This document shows, piece after piece, positions 29,780 through 39,155 of a DNA stretch of 64,000 nucleotides. This stretch comes from JAJDXW01 sp965243335 (GTDB lineage Bacteria; Pseudomonadota; Gammaproteobacteria; HK1): positions 3,472,001 to 3,536,000 of the forward strand of contig OZ251545.1 in the NCBI GenBank assembly GCA_965243335.1, written 5' to 3'. Position 1 is the first letter of the stretch; every line of letters starts with the position of its first letter. The notes under the pieces were generated by a model. That model saw only the letters and a list, made by a program, of their open reading frames with translations, had not been told where the DNA came from and made no database searches. The position numbers and the translations under genes were made by a program.

Positions 29780-31843
29780 TCAATAGGCGAGGGTCTCCCG
29801 GATCGTGTCGGCGATGCGCTGCTGGCTCGGGATCACCTGCCGTTCGAGGGCCTCGTTGTAGGGCATCGGGGTATCGAGCGCGGCCACCCGCGCGACCGGG
29901 GCGTCGAGCCAGTCGAACGCCTTCTCCGCCGCGAGGGCCGCGACCTCCGCCCCGAACCCGCCCGTCAGGCACGCCTCGTGGGCGACGACGAGCCGCCGGG
30001 TCTTGCGCACCGACGTGAGCAGGGCATCCTCGTCGAGGGGTTTCAGGGTCCGCGGATCGATGACCTCCACGCTGTGGCCCTGGCGCGCGAGGCTCTCCGC
30101 GGCGGCCAGCGCCCGCGGGACCATCGCCATCGTCGCCACCACCGTCACGTCCGTCCCCTCGCGCCGGGCCGCGGCCTTCCCGAGCGGGATCGCATAGGGC
30201 TCCTCCGGGACCGGGCCGGGGGGCTCGAGGTACTGGAGCTTGGCTTCGAGGAAGATGACCGGGTTGGGGTCGCGGATGGCCGCCGCGAGGAGCCCCTTCG
30301 CGTCGTAGGGGCTGGACGGCGCGACCACCACGAGACCCGGCACGTGGGTGAACCACGCTTCGAGGCTCTGGCTGTGCTGGGCCGCGAGCCGGATGCCGCC
30401 CCCCTGCGGCCCCCGGATCACCACCGGGACGGTGTTCTTCCCGCCGAGCATGAACCGGAACTTCGCGGCCTGGTTGACCAGCATGTCCATGGTGAGGGCG
30501 ACGAAGTCGAAGATCTGGATCTCGACCACCGGCCGGAGCCCGGCGATCGCGGCTCCGATCCCGCAGCCGACGAAGCCCGCCTCGGAGATCGGGGTGTCCC
30601 GCACCCGGTCCTCGCCGAACTTGTCGAGCAGGCCCTTGGTCGCGCCGAAGATGCCGCCCGTTGCGGCCACGTCCTCGCCCATGACGACGACCCGCGGATC
30701 GCGCTCCATCTCCTGGTGGAGCGCTTCGTTGAGCGCGTCCACGAAGCCGAGGTCCCGGCCGCTCCCGCTCCCGTTCCCGTTTCCGTCCGCGCTCCCGTTG
30801 GCGCCGGCGCGGCCCGGCTCGTCGAACGCCTCGTGCGGGGCGTAGACCGCGGCGCGGAGCACGTCGGGCGCGGGCTGGGCCGCCGCGCGCCCGAACTCGA
30901 CCGCCTCGTCCAGCTCCGACGCGGTCTCCGCGCCGATCGCCTCGAGGGCCGCCTCGTCCGCGATCTCCACCTCCCGGAGCTCGCGCTCCACGCGCCGCAC
31001 GGGGTCGCGCTCCATCCACGACGCGTACTCCTCCTCGCCCCTCGGGTCGCGGATGTTGGCCCGCATCGAGTGCCCGCCCCAGCGGTAGGTCATCGCCTCG
31101 ACGAGGGTCGGGCCGCCGCCGGCGCGGGCGCGCTCGACCGCCTCCCGGACCGCTTCGTAGACCTCCACCACGTCGTTGCCGTCGATGGTGCGCCCGGGGA
31201 TCCCGTAGGCGGAGGCGCGCTCCGCCACCTGGTCCACGGAGGTCGTGTCGCGGTAGGAGGTCGAGAGCGCGTACTGGTTGTTCTCGCAGACGAAGACGAT
31301 GGGCAGCTTCCACACCGAGGCGAGGTTGAGCGATTCGTGGAAGACGCCCTGGTTGGAGGCGCCGTCGCCGAAGAAGGCGACCGCGACCCGGCCGGACCCG
31401 TCGAGCCGGGCGGCGAGGCCGGCCCCGGTCGAGAGCGGCATCGCCGCCCCCACGATGCCGTTCGCCCCGAGGATGTTGAGGCCGAGGTCCGCGATGTGCA
31501 TCGACCCCCCGAGCCCCTGGCAGTAGCCGGACCCCCGGCCCATCAGCTCCGCCATCATGAGGTCGAGCCGGGCGCCCTTGGCGATGCAGTGGCCGTGCCC
31601 GCGGTGGTGGCTCGCCATGAAGTCCTCGGGGCCGAGGCTCGCGCAGACCCCGGCCGCGACCGCCTCCTGCCCCACGTAGCTGTGCGCGGTGCCCTTGATC
31701 TCGCCGCCCTCGAACAGCTCCGCGACCTTCTCGTCGAAGGCGCGGATCCGCCGCATCGTCCGGTAGAGGCCGACGTGGAGGTCGGCGGGCAGGCGCAGGT
31801 TGGACTTCGGCTCGGCGCCGCCCTTCCCGGCTGGCTTGGTCAT
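29780..31843 (-). CDS. Fused E1 alpha-beta subunit of a pyruvate/acetoin/branched-chain 2-oxoacid dehydrogenase
   Basis: The 687-residue polypeptide joins both E1 subunits. The alpha part (1-330) has the ThDP-binding GDGASNQG (159-166) ending in ENNQ and the phosphoryl-loop equivalent YRWGGHSMRANIRDP. The beta part (about 365-687) starts VDALNEALHQEMERDPRV and contains GEDVAATGGIFGATKGL and ISEAGFVGCGIGAAI. They are joined by a Gly/Asn/Ser simple-sequence linker (ANGSADGNGNGSGSG). E1 decarboxylates a 2-oxoacid and passes the acyl group to a lipoyl E2. No E2 or E3 gene is in the window, so the substrate is open. The downstream alpha/beta hydrolase and upstream hydrolase at 32008 are on the same strand. 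Confidence 0.88.
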   Translation of the reverse strand: MTKPAGKGGAEPKSNLRLPADLHVGLYRTMRRIRAFDEKVAELFEGGEIKGTAHSYVGQEAVAAGVCASLGPEDFMASHHRGHGHCIAKGARLDLMMAELMGRGSGYCQGLGGSMHIADLGLNILGANGIVGAAMPLSTGAGLAARLDGSGRVAVAFFGDGASNQGVFHESLNLASVWKLPIVFVCENNQYALSTSYRDTTSVDQVAERASAYGIPGRTIDGNDVVEVYEAVREAVERARAGGGPTLVEAMTYRWGGHSMRANIRDPRGEEEYASWMERDPVRRVERELREVEIADEAALEAIGAETASELDEAVEFGRAAAQPAPDVLRAAVYAPHEAFDEPGRAGANGSADGNGNGSGSGRDLGFVDALNEALHQEMERDPRVVVMGEDVAATGGIFGATKGLLDKFGEDRVRDTPISEAGFVGCGIGAAIAGLRPVVEIQIFDFVALTMDMLVNQAAKFRFMLGGKNTVPVVIRGPQGGGIRLAAQHSQSLEAWFTHVPGLVVVAPSSPYDAKGLLAAAIRDPNPVIFLEAKLQYLEPPGPVPEEPYAIPLGKAAARREGTDVTVVATMAMVPRALAAAESLARQGHSVEVIDPRTLKPLDEDALLTSVRKTRRLVVAHEACLTGGFGAEVAALAAEKAFDWLDAPVARVAALDTPMPYNEALERQVIPSQQRIADTIRETLAY

Positions 31844-32007
31844 GGTCGGTCTCCTCTATGGGGCGCGCTCACCCTTGCAGCATACGTCGGCGGGACATTT
31901 GGGCTGGCCGCGGGGCGTCGGGCGGGCGCTCGCTTCGTTCCGGCGCGGCGGACAAGGAACGGCCCTGGGAGGAGGACGCTGCGGCCGCCGCGGACGCTGC
32001 GTCGTAC

Positions 32008-32898
32008 TCACTCGTCGTCCGGGACCCCGAGGATGGAGCCGGTCTGCGACCTCGTGTCGCGCTGCGGCCAGCGCCCGGAGCGGACCTGCCCCAGGAACCA
32101 GTCCACCGCCTGGTTGAAGAGGAACGGCTCCTCGACGTTGATGGTGTGCCCGGAGTTGGGAAGGGTGATGAGCGCGGCGGACGGGATCGTCCGCTTCATG
32201 AACACGTTGGGGGTGAGGCAGGGGTCGTCCTCGTCGCCGGTCAGGATGAGGGTCGGGGTCGTGAGTGACCGCATCCGGTCCTCGAGGTCGTAGATGGACG
32301 GGCGCCGGCTCTGGACCCCGCGCATCGTGTTCGCCGACCCCCGGAGCGAGTGCTCCGCGAGCTGCTGGCGGAACTCCGCCCAGCCCCGGGGGTCCTTGTT
32401 CTGGAACTGGACGCGGGTCGGGCCTTGCGCGTAGCGGTCCGCGAAGGCGGCGACGCTCGCGGTCTCGATGAACTTCGCGGTCGCCTCGGTCTCCGTCCGG
32501 AACAGCGCCTGCCGGTCGCGCTCGGCCCCGTAGCCGCAGCCCGCGACCACGAGCGAGAGGGCCCGATCCGGGTGATGGAGGCCGAAGTGCAGGGTCGCGA
32601 ACCCGCCCATGGAGAGCCCGATGACGTGGGCGCGTTCGATGGCGAGGCAGTCGAGGACCGCGAGCGCGTCGAGGCGGGCGCGGTCCTGGGAGTAGCGCTC
32701 GGGGTCCTCGGGAACGTCCGATGGCGGGTAGCCCCGCGCGTTGTAGGCGATGCAGTGGTACGCGCGCCCGAAATGCCGGATCTGCGGCTCCCAGGCCCGG
32801 TAGTCGCCGGCGAACTCGTGGACGAAGAGGATCGGCTCCCCGCTCCCGGTCTCCTCGTAGTAGAGCGATACCCCATCGTCGGTCCTGGCATACGGCAT
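32008..32898 (-). CDS. Alpha/beta hydrolase
   Basis: The 296-residue hydrolase has VHEFAGDYRAWE (oxyanion hole), YNARGYPPSDVP, nucleophile S96 in GLSMGGFATLHFG, an acid in LTGDEDDPCLTP and the histidine of PNSGHTINVEEP. The HEFAGD sequence and ARGYPPS loop resemble hydrolases next to acetoin or aromatic-ester operons. The substrate cannot be assigned. A 164-base space separates it from the fused E1 gene downstream, so co-transcription is possible. Confidence 0.82.
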   Translation of the reverse strand: MPYARTDDGVSLYYEETGSGEPILFVHEFAGDYRAWEPQIRHFGRAYHCIAYNARGYPPSDVPEDPERYSQDRARLDALAVLDCLAIERAHVIGLSMGGFATLHFGLHHPDRALSLVVAGCGYGAERDRQALFRTETEATAKFIETASVAAFADRYAQGPTRVQFQNKDPRGWAEFRQQLAEHSLRGSANTMRGVQSRRPSIYDLEDRMRSLTTPTLILTGDEDDPCLTPNVFMKRTIPSAALITLPNSGHTINVEEPFLFNQAVDWFLGQVRSGRWPQRDTRSQTGSILGVPDDE

Positions 32899-33166
32899 GA
32901 GATTCCCCCTTGCTTCTTCGATCGACCCGGCGCGGCGCAGCCCGGTGCGCCCCGCCCCAAGCGCGGCCCCGCTCTGACGGGGCGGCCCCAGCCCGGCAGG
33001 CCCGGCGCGCGCCGCCCAAGTCTAACCGCTCCCCCGAGGCGGAAGCGGACCCGCGCGCGGAGGGGCTTCGCGTGCGGGCTCGAGACCCGGTGGGGGTAGG
33101 GTGTTCGGCGGGCTGCGGGTAATGGAGGCCGAGGCGCTCGCCGCGCGTCGAGGGAGCAGGGGTGAG

Positions 33167-33358
33167 TCAGTCCCGGCGACCGGCGAGGAGGTCCGCGACC
33201 GCGGCCAGCAGCCCGAACGCGATCTGCGCCGCCGCGGCCAGCAGCCCGAATCCAATCAGGAGCACCGAGCCCAACGGCCCGATCTCGATCCAGCCGAGCA
33301 TCAGGGCAAACAGGATCGGCCAAGCGACGAAGAGCGCGAAGCGGTCTTCCATGGGCAT
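33167..33358 (-). CDS. Small hydrophobic protein, two membrane segments
   Basis: The 63-residue frame starts MPMEDRFALFVAWP and has hydrophobic stretches at about 8-24 and 28-59, ending with a basic RRD tail. The amphipathic distribution is that of a small inner-membrane protein, and the third-position GC bias looks coding. There is no strong ribosome site, and an internal ATG (third codon) is possible. The family is unrecognised. Confidence 0.45.
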   Translation of the reverse strand: MPMEDRFALFVAWPILFALMLGWIEIGPLGSVLLIGFGLLAAAAQIAFGLLAAVADLLAGRRD

Positions 33359-33470
33359 GGGCCAAGCCTACCATGCCTGACGATCTCCGAATCGGCCGCG
33401 GTCACGGGCGGACCCGCGCCCGCGAAGGGGCTTCGGCTTCAGCCTTCTTCTTCTGGAGGCTCGTGCGTTA

Positions 33471-33695
33471 TTCGTAAGCTATTGATATATAAAAGGGAGA
33501 GAGGGGATGAGCATTTTTTGCCCCACGGAGCCGACATCCCGCCAAGGTATCGGGGCGATTCGAGGGGCGGGTGGTCGAACTTCATCCCACGGCGGCGTTT
33601 GCCCGGGCGCTCCTGGGAACGCGGGCGTCTCGCCCGCACTTTCGTGCACGGGCGCTTCGCACCCCTGTGCGGGCGAGACGCCCGCGTTCCCAGGA
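33471..33695. repeat. Composite family-1 palindromic repeat
   Basis: TTCGTAAGCT (33471-33480) opens a segment shared with 50387 onward (TTTTTTGCCCCACGG, CATCCCACGGCGGCG). It leads to a 29-bp perfect hairpin with arms 33611-33639 and 33667-33695. Relative to the 2.6 kb copy, the stem has a paired C-to-T / G-to-A change that keeps base pairing. It fills the 500-base space before the CoA-transferase gene, where there is no other gene. Confidence 0.82.
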
Positions 33696-33855
33696 CGTCC
33701 GCTGACCCGACGTCCGCCGGACCGGGACCGCAGTCCCGCGCCGATTCCCCCGTCGGATGAAACGTTCCGCGAGCCCGGCGGCGTGCGGCTTCCGGTGGCG
33801 CGCGGGCCGGCGAGCCCGTACCCTGTCCGCAGGATTGGAGGAGGAGACGGACGAG

Positions 33856-35067
33856 ATGGCGGGACCGCTCGAAGGGGTGCGGGTGCTCGAGCTCACGCGG
33901 GTGGGGCCGGGCGCCTTCTGCACCATGATGCTGGCCGACATGGGCGCGGACGTGCTCAAGATCGAGCCGCCGCCGACAGGGGCCCTCCGCGGCTCCGGGG
34001 CCTCGCCGGGGCCGGACGAGGCCCGCACCCTCGCGACCAGCTTCACCAACCGGAACAAGCGGAGCCTCACCCTCGACCTCAAGTCGCCGGAGGGGCAGGA
34101 GATCCTCCACGCCCTCGTGGGCGCGCACGACGTGCTGGTGGAAGGCTTCCGGCCGGGGGTGATGGACCGGCTCGGCGGCGGGTACGAGCGGCTCTCCGGG
34201 CTGAACCCCCGCCTCGTCTACTGCGCCCTGAGCGGGTTCGGGCAGGACGGGCCGTACCGGAACCGCCCCGCCCACGATCTCAACTTCCTCGCCCTCGCCG
34301 GGATGCTGGACCTCATCGGCGAGCCGGACCGCGACCCCGCCATCCCCCTCAACGTCATCGCCGACTACGCGGGGGCCTCCATGCACGGATTCGCCGGGGT
34401 CCTGCTCGCCCTCCTCGCGCGCGAGCGGACGGGCCGCGGGCAGCTCGTGGACGTCTCCTACCTCGACACCACCATCTCCCTCCTCGCCGCGACCCCGGTG
34501 GTGCGGGACTTCTTCTCGGACGGCGAGATGCCGGGGCGCGGCAAGGGGGTGTTCGCCGGGCGGCACGCCTACTACGGCACCTACCGCACCCGCGACGGAA
34601 AGCGGATCAGCGTCGGCTGCACCGAGCCCTGGCTCTGGAACAACTTCTGCGACGCGGTGGGCCGCCCCCACCTCAAGGAATGCGGCATGAAGATGGGGGA
34701 CTTCTCCCGCCCCGCGGGCGAGGCGCACGCGGCGGCGCGCGAGGAGCTCGAGGCCCTCTTCCTCACCCGCGACCGCGACGAGTGGTACGCGCTGCTGGTC
34801 GAGGCGGACGTGTGCGCGGGCCCGGTCTACTCCGTCCCCGAGGTGTTCGACGATCCGCAGGTCCGGCACCGGCAGATGGCGCTCGACCTCGAGCACCCGG
34901 AGGCGGGGACGGTGACCCACGCCGGGGTCGCGATCAAGCTCTCCGAGACGCCGGGCGGGGTGCGGAGCTTCGCCCCCCACATCGGCCAGCACACCGGCGA
35001 CGTGCTGGGCGCCCTCGGCTACTCGGAGGCCGACGTCGCCCGCCTCCGCGAGCAGCGCGTCGTGTAG
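33856..35067 (+). CDS. CaiB/BaiF family (class III) CoA transferase
   Basis: The 403-residue enzyme has the family opening LEGVRVLELTRVGPGAFCTM, the CoA-binding ADMGADVLKIEPP, NRNKRSLTLDLK, VEGFRPGVMDRLG and the catalytic Asp at D170 (NVIADYAG). Class III enzymes move CoA between carboxylic acids through an aspartyl-CoA thioester. The position resembles alpha-methylacyl-CoA racemase relatives, which share the fold. ATG 33856 is chosen because GGAGGAGG lies upstream and the family N-terminus begins there. No acyl-CoA pathway genes adjoin it. Confidence 0.88.
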   Translation: MAGPLEGVRVLELTRVGPGAFCTMMLADMGADVLKIEPPPTGALRGSGASPGPDEARTLATSFTNRNKRSLTLDLKSPEGQEILHALVGAHDVLVEGFRPGVMDRLGGGYERLSGLNPRLVYCALSGFGQDGPYRNRPAHDLNFLALAGMLDLIGEPDRDPAIPLNVIADYAGASMHGFAGVLLALLARERTGRGQLVDVSYLDTTISLLAATPVVRDFFSDGEMPGRGKGVFAGRHAYYGTYRTRDGKRISVGCTEPWLWNNFCDAVGRPHLKECGMKMGDFSRPAGEAHAAAREELEALFLTRDRDEWYALLVEADVCAGPVYSVPEVFDDPQVRHRQMALDLEHPEAGTVTHAGVAIKLSETPGGVRSFAPHIGQHTGDVLGALGYSEADVARLREQRVV

Positions 35068-35133
35068 CCGGGGCGCCCGCTCCCGCCGCGCCGCGCCGGC
35101 GGCGCGGCGCCGTCCTTCCGCCCGGCCCCCCGG

Positions 35134-36492
35134 TCAGGCCGGGTCGCCGCCGTGCTCCATGAAGTCCCGGTCGATCTTCGGGAGCGGCTGGTCGTGGATC
35201 GCCGCCTCGAAGGCCTGGAGCCGCTTGTAGATGGAGAGGAGCTCGACGATGGTGGTCCAGGAGTTGACGAGGTACTGGAACGAGTTCTCGACCCGGCCGA
35301 ACGCCCGCACGATCTGCTGCATGACCCCGAGGGTGAACCCCGCCGCCACGATGGTGGGCCCGAGGGCGATGTAGGGGAGGAGCACCCCGACCTGGAGGTA
35401 GCCGTAGCGGACGACGTTGAAGTAGAGGTAGTTGAGGTAGAGGCGGAAGTAGTTCCGCCGCACGTTGTCGAAGAGCTCCGCGACGGTCGGGGGCCGGGCG
35501 CGGTCCGCGTCGTCCTCGCCGTAGACCAGCTCCTTGCGGTAGGCCGCCTCGACCCGCTGGTTGCGGAACTCGAGGCCCGGCAGCCGGATGCCCGCGAGGG
35601 CGAGCAGGGCCGTGCCGAAGATCGACCAGAGGATCGCGACGAACACGAGGGCCTGGGGGACCTCCCCGACGATCGGCAGGTGGGTGACGAAGGCGGACAG
35701 GCCCCAGAGGATCGGAAGGAACGCGATCAGGGTCATCACCGAGTCGATGAGGCTCACCCCGAGGCCCTCCATGATGCCGGCGAACCGCATCGTGTCCTCC
35801 TGCACCCGCTGCGAGGCGCCCTCGATGTGGCGCACCCGGCCCCACAGCGACATGTAGTGGTCGTTCATCGCGGTCCGCCAGCGGAAGATGTAGTGGCTGA
35901 CGAAGAAGCGGGTGACGACGGCCACCGTGATGGCGACGAGCGCGATCTGGCCGAACGTGAGAAGCTGGCCGAAGTACTCCTCGACGGAGACGCTGTGGGG
36001 CTTCGCGAGGGCCTGCTGGATGAGGTCGTAGAAGGTCCCGAACCAGTTGTTGATCATCACGTCGAGCTGCACCTGGAACCAGGTGACGAAGATGATCGCG
36101 GCCGACCCGAAGACGGACCATCTCGCCCACCGGTGCGGCGAGTACCGGTACCAGAAGGCGAGGAAGAGCGCGTAGGCGAGCGCCATGTACTGGTAGAGCC
36201 AGAAGGTCCGGGCGCTCTCGCGGGCCGCGTCGTGGGCGGCCTGGGCCTCCGCCTGTCCGGCCCGAAGGGCGGCGTGCGCGGCGCGGGCCGCCTCGTCCGC
36301 GTCCTCGGCCAGCTCTGGCAGGTCCTCCAGCTCCGGCGGCTCGGACGGGTACTCGTACCCGAACCACCCGCCGAGGCTGAGCGACTCCCCCGCGTCCCGC
36401 GCGAGCGAGAACCAGAGCACCACGCAGGCGACCGACCAGACCGCGAAGGAGAGGAAGAAGAGCTTCGGCCGGGGAAAGAAGGATTCGAACAC
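35134..36492 (-). CDS. sbmA: SbmA/BacA-like peptide transporter
   Basis: The 452-residue membrane protein starts MFESFFPRPKLFFLSFAVWS, as SbmA does, and keeps SHYIFRWRTAMNDHYMSLW, RIEGASQRVQEDTMRFA-type and FGRVENSFQYLVNSW segments with about seven or eight hydrophobic helices. SbmA/BacA imports proline-rich and NCR peptides, microcins and bleomycin using the proton gradient. The family is about 406 residues. The excess is an acidic/Ala-rich coiled stretch at about 50-92 (EDLPELAEDADEAARAAHAA) in the first periplasmic loop. BacA relatives matter for host-associated bacteria, which suits a symbiont-like lifestyle (inference). Confidence 0.88.
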   Translation of the reverse strand: MFESFFPRPKLFFLSFAVWSVACVVLWFSLARDAGESLSLGGWFGYEYPSEPPELEDLPELAEDADEAARAAHAALRAGQAEAQAAHDAARESARTFWLYQYMALAYALFLAFWYRYSPHRWARWSVFGSAAIIFVTWFQVQLDVMINNWFGTFYDLIQQALAKPHSVSVEEYFGQLLTFGQIALVAITVAVVTRFFVSHYIFRWRTAMNDHYMSLWGRVRHIEGASQRVQEDTMRFAGIMEGLGVSLIDSVMTLIAFLPILWGLSAFVTHLPIVGEVPQALVFVAILWSIFGTALLALAGIRLPGLEFRNQRVEAAYRKELVYGEDDADRARPPTVAELFDNVRRNYFRLYLNYLYFNVVRYGYLQVGVLLPYIALGPTIVAAGFTLGVMQQIVRAFGRVENSFQYLVNSWTTIVELLSIYKRLQAFEAAIHDQPLPKIDRDFMEHGGDPA

Positions 36493-36633
36493 GGTCTGCC
36501 CTCCGGGTCGTCGGGGCGATGGGAGACGGCGCCCGCCCCCGCCTTGCCGGCCGCGGCGTTAAACAGTCCGGTTGCCGGCCCCCGGGGCCGCGGTGCTCCG
36601 GCGGCCCCGGGGAGGCCGGGGGATTCGGAGGGG

Positions 36634-37950
36634 TCAATCCGCCGCGTGGCTCATCTCGAGCGCGATCGGTTCGAGCCGCCCGTCCGGGGTAAACGCGAAG
36701 GGCTCGGGCGCGCCGATGGCCTCCATGCTCGGATGGGCGCGGACCTCCTCCAGCATCGGCTCCGACACCATGATCGTGCCGAGGGTCAGGGTGTCGCGGA
36801 TGCGCACGATGCGCGCCTCGCCGGACCCCACCCGGAGCGCCGTCTTGGCCCCGAGGGCGACCGCCTCCCGCGCGGTGTGCATGACGATAGGGATCGTCCC
36901 CCCGTCGAGATAGTTCGACGTGATGACGTTCGCCCACGTCGCCCCGTAGTCGATACGGTCGAACAGGCGGCGGGTGATCACGTCCGCGAGCCCGAGCCCG
37001 GTCGCGTTGCCGTGCGTCGTGTCGGTGAGGTCGAGGACCACGATCTTGTTGACGACGGGGTCGACGAACCCCTCCACGCCCCGGTTGTTCCGCCCGGTGA
37101 TGTTCGGGTCGAAGCCGGCGCCGCTGATCTCCTTCCCCATCCGGTCGATGACGAGGACGTCGACGTCGTGGAAGAAGATGCGGCCCATGCGGGCCTTCGC
37201 CTCCGCCTGGAGCGCGCGCTCGCGCTCGAACAGGCGCGCGGCGGGGATCGCCTCGACGATCGCGGTCTCGTCGTAGGCGTTCTCGACGAGCCCGACCCCG
37301 AACAGGAACGGGGTGTTGGCGAGCACGTGCTCCGCGACCTTCGGGAGGAGGTCCCCGAAGCGGTCCATGCCGTGGAAGTGGAGCGCGGTGGCGCCCGCGT
37401 GCTTGCCCATGCCGATGCCGATCATCTTGACGATGCCGCTCTCGACGTCGGCCCGGAAGTTGGTGTGCGGCTTGATCCGGTTGATGAGTACGATGCCGTC
37501 GGCCTCGTGCGCGTACCGGTCGACGTGGATCGGGGTGCCGTCGTCGAGCGCGCCGATGACGACGGTGTCCATGCTGGACCGCACCGGCGCGCCCATCGCC
37601 GTCTCGGTGATCCCGTAGTTGGCGAGGACCCCGGTCTGGCCGAGGGCGGTCGCGCCCCCGTGGCTGCCCATCGCGGGGAAGATGAAGGGCTCGGCGCCGA
37701 GGCGGCGCAGCGCCTCCACCACCGTCTTCGCGGTCTCGGCGACGTTGGCCACGCCGCGGCTCCCGCACCCGACCGCGATGCGCTGTCCGGGCTTGACGAG
37801 GCCGGCGACCTCGGGCCGCGCCAGCTCGGCGCGCGCCGCGGCGCCCACGTCGTCGAGGCGGGCGGGGTCGAAGGTCTGGCGCACGCGCGCCATGCGCGGG
37901 AGGGGCACGTCGAGCCCCCCGGCGATGGGCACTTCGAAGCGGTCGCTCAT
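36634..37950 (-). CDS. LarA-like (DUF2088, lactate racemase N-terminal domain) protein
   Basis: The 438-residue protein contains the DUF2088 pattern: KPGQRIAVGCGSRGVANVAE, FPAMGSHGGATALGQ, RIKPHTNFRADVESGIVKM, GMGKHAGA and ALHFHGMDRFG. True LarA has histidines binding a pincer-nickel cofactor. Here H174-type and H108-like positions (GSHGG, KPHTN) are visible, but larB/C/E cofactor genes are absent from the window. It is best viewed as a LarA homologue of unknown substrate. ATG 37950 (MSDRFEVPIAGG) follows GAGGGACG. Confidence 0.8.
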   Translation of the reverse strand: MSDRFEVPIAGGLDVPLPRMARVRQTFDPARLDDVGAAARAELARPEVAGLVKPGQRIAVGCGSRGVANVAETAKTVVEALRRLGAEPFIFPAMGSHGGATALGQTGVLANYGITETAMGAPVRSSMDTVVIGALDDGTPIHVDRYAHEADGIVLINRIKPHTNFRADVESGIVKMIGIGMGKHAGATALHFHGMDRFGDLLPKVAEHVLANTPFLFGVGLVENAYDETAIVEAIPAARLFERERALQAEAKARMGRIFFHDVDVLVIDRMGKEISGAGFDPNITGRNNRGVEGFVDPVVNKIVVLDLTDTTHGNATGLGLADVITRRLFDRIDYGATWANVITSNYLDGGTIPIVMHTAREAVALGAKTALRVGSGEARIVRIRDTLTLGTIMVSEPMLEEVRAHPSMEAIGAPEPFAFTPDGRLEPIALEMSHAAD

Positions 37951-38169
37951 GTCGGCGTCCCTCTGGAATTCGGGAAGGAGGCTACTGTAGCAGGATGCGC
38001 CTCCCACCCGCCCCGCCAAGGGGGCCGCGGGCCGTTCCTTCCCGCGCAGCCCGGTCCGGCCCGAACGGGCCGGGGCCGATCAAGCGCGGCGATGCGCCGG
38101 ACCGGTCCGCATACGCGGCCTCGTCACGTCGTTGTCGGCACTGCCGCCCATCCGGCCCCTGCCCGGCGA

Positions 38170-38646
38170 TCAGGGAGGCGCCATGCCCTTCTCGCGGAGC
38201 TCTTCGATGGCCTGACCGGTCTTCCGCAGCCCCCCGAGCCCCATGCCGCGAAGGACGTGGTCGGCCTTCGTGAACTGGATGTTCGCGTAGGTCGTGATCT
38301 CGACCCGGTTGCCCCACGGGTCCAGGAAGTCGAGGAACCTCCCGCCGAGGAGCTTCACCCCCATCTCCTCGAGGGTCCGGCGCGCCAGCTCCTTGTCGTC
38401 CACCGCGATGCCGAGGCGCCGGCCGTCGTCCGGGGCCTGCCGGCGGCCCCGCGAGAAGTTGATGAACTGGTCCCCGAAGTAGATGAAGGCGGCGCTCTCG
38501 CTCCGCCTCGCGACCTCGAACTCCAGGAAGCCGCCGTAGAAGGCGAGGGCCTCGTCGACGTCCCCGACCTCGAGCGCGACGTGGTTGATGCCGACCGCTC
38601 GGGCCTTGCGGACGGGTCGGTTGCCGGTCACGGGCTCCTCACTCAT
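38170..38646 (-). CDS. VOC/glyoxalase superfamily protein
   Basis: The 158-residue protein has one VOC module: INHVALEVGDVDEALAFYGG (metal-ligand H), FINFSRGRRQAP, LGIAVDDKELARRTLEEM and LDPWGNRVEITTY (E ligand). The C-terminal 35 residues form an extra helical tail (DHVLRGMGLGGLRKTGQAIE). Similar proteins act as dioxygenases, lyases or binding proteins. The function is not fixed. GGGAGGGG precedes the ATG. The ATG overlaps the stop of the upstream gene (ATGA), coupling it to the three-gene unknown cassette. Confidence 0.8.
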   Translation of the reverse strand: MSEEPVTGNRPVRKARAVGINHVALEVGDVDEALAFYGGFLEFEVARRSESAAFIYFGDQFINFSRGRRQAPDDGRRLGIAVDDKELARRTLEEMGVKLLGGRFLDFLDPWGNRVEITTYANIQFTKADHVLRGMGLGGLRKTGQAIEELREKGMAPP

Positions 38647-39155
38647 GGCGAGCCCCTCCCTGCCAAGGTTCGACCGTTCCGCTCCTGCCTTGTCCTCCCG
38701 CCGAATGCTCGCAATATGCGGCGTCTTGCCTCGATGGAGCCGCACCCTGTCCCTTCCAGCTTCAGGAAGATTTCAGCATGGCGCGGGTTTTCTTCCGTTC
38801 CCGCATCCACGATGCTCACGATCCTGTCTCCATTCTCGCAGATTCGTCTCAGCTCTCCTGCCTGCGCGTATACCCTGTGCAAGACCCTTCGGAGGCTCGC
38901 CACGCCCGTATCCAATTCCGGAGAAGGAGACTTCCTCCTCGTCACCGAGAGCCCCGATCCGCTCCGGCCCAGCAATTGCTTCCTCGGAAACGCCGCCTCG
39001 GTCGGTTCGACCCCCCGGTGGACTTCTCCTTCGCTTCTCAATTCCCGCTCGACGAATTCCTCGTCCTGCACCACCCCCGGCGAGTGCGAAGACTGGAGCG
39101 TTTCCTCTTCGGGAAACTTCTGCCCCCGCTTCACGTTTCGCCGCGTCACGGACAT
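38643..39155 (-). CDS. Hypothetical protein, third gene of an unknown cassette
   Basis: The 170-residue, very charged protein starts MSVTRRNVKRGQKFPEEETL. The N-terminal half is Arg/Glu/Ser-rich and probably disordered. The second half is more ordered (ASLRRVLHRVYAQAGELRRI, RHAEIFLKLEGTGCGSIEAR). Its start overlaps the end of the preceding gene by 10 bases and its stop overlaps the VOC start. I do not recognise it. Confidence 0.6.
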   Translation of the reverse strand: MSVTRRNVKRGQKFPEEETLQSSHSPGVVQDEEFVERELRSEGEVHRGVEPTEAAFPRKQLLGRSGSGLSVTRRKSPSPELDTGVASLRRVLHRVYAQAGELRRICENGDRIVSIVDAGTEENPRHAEIFLKLEGTGCGSIEARRRILRAFGGRTRQERNGRTLAGRGSP

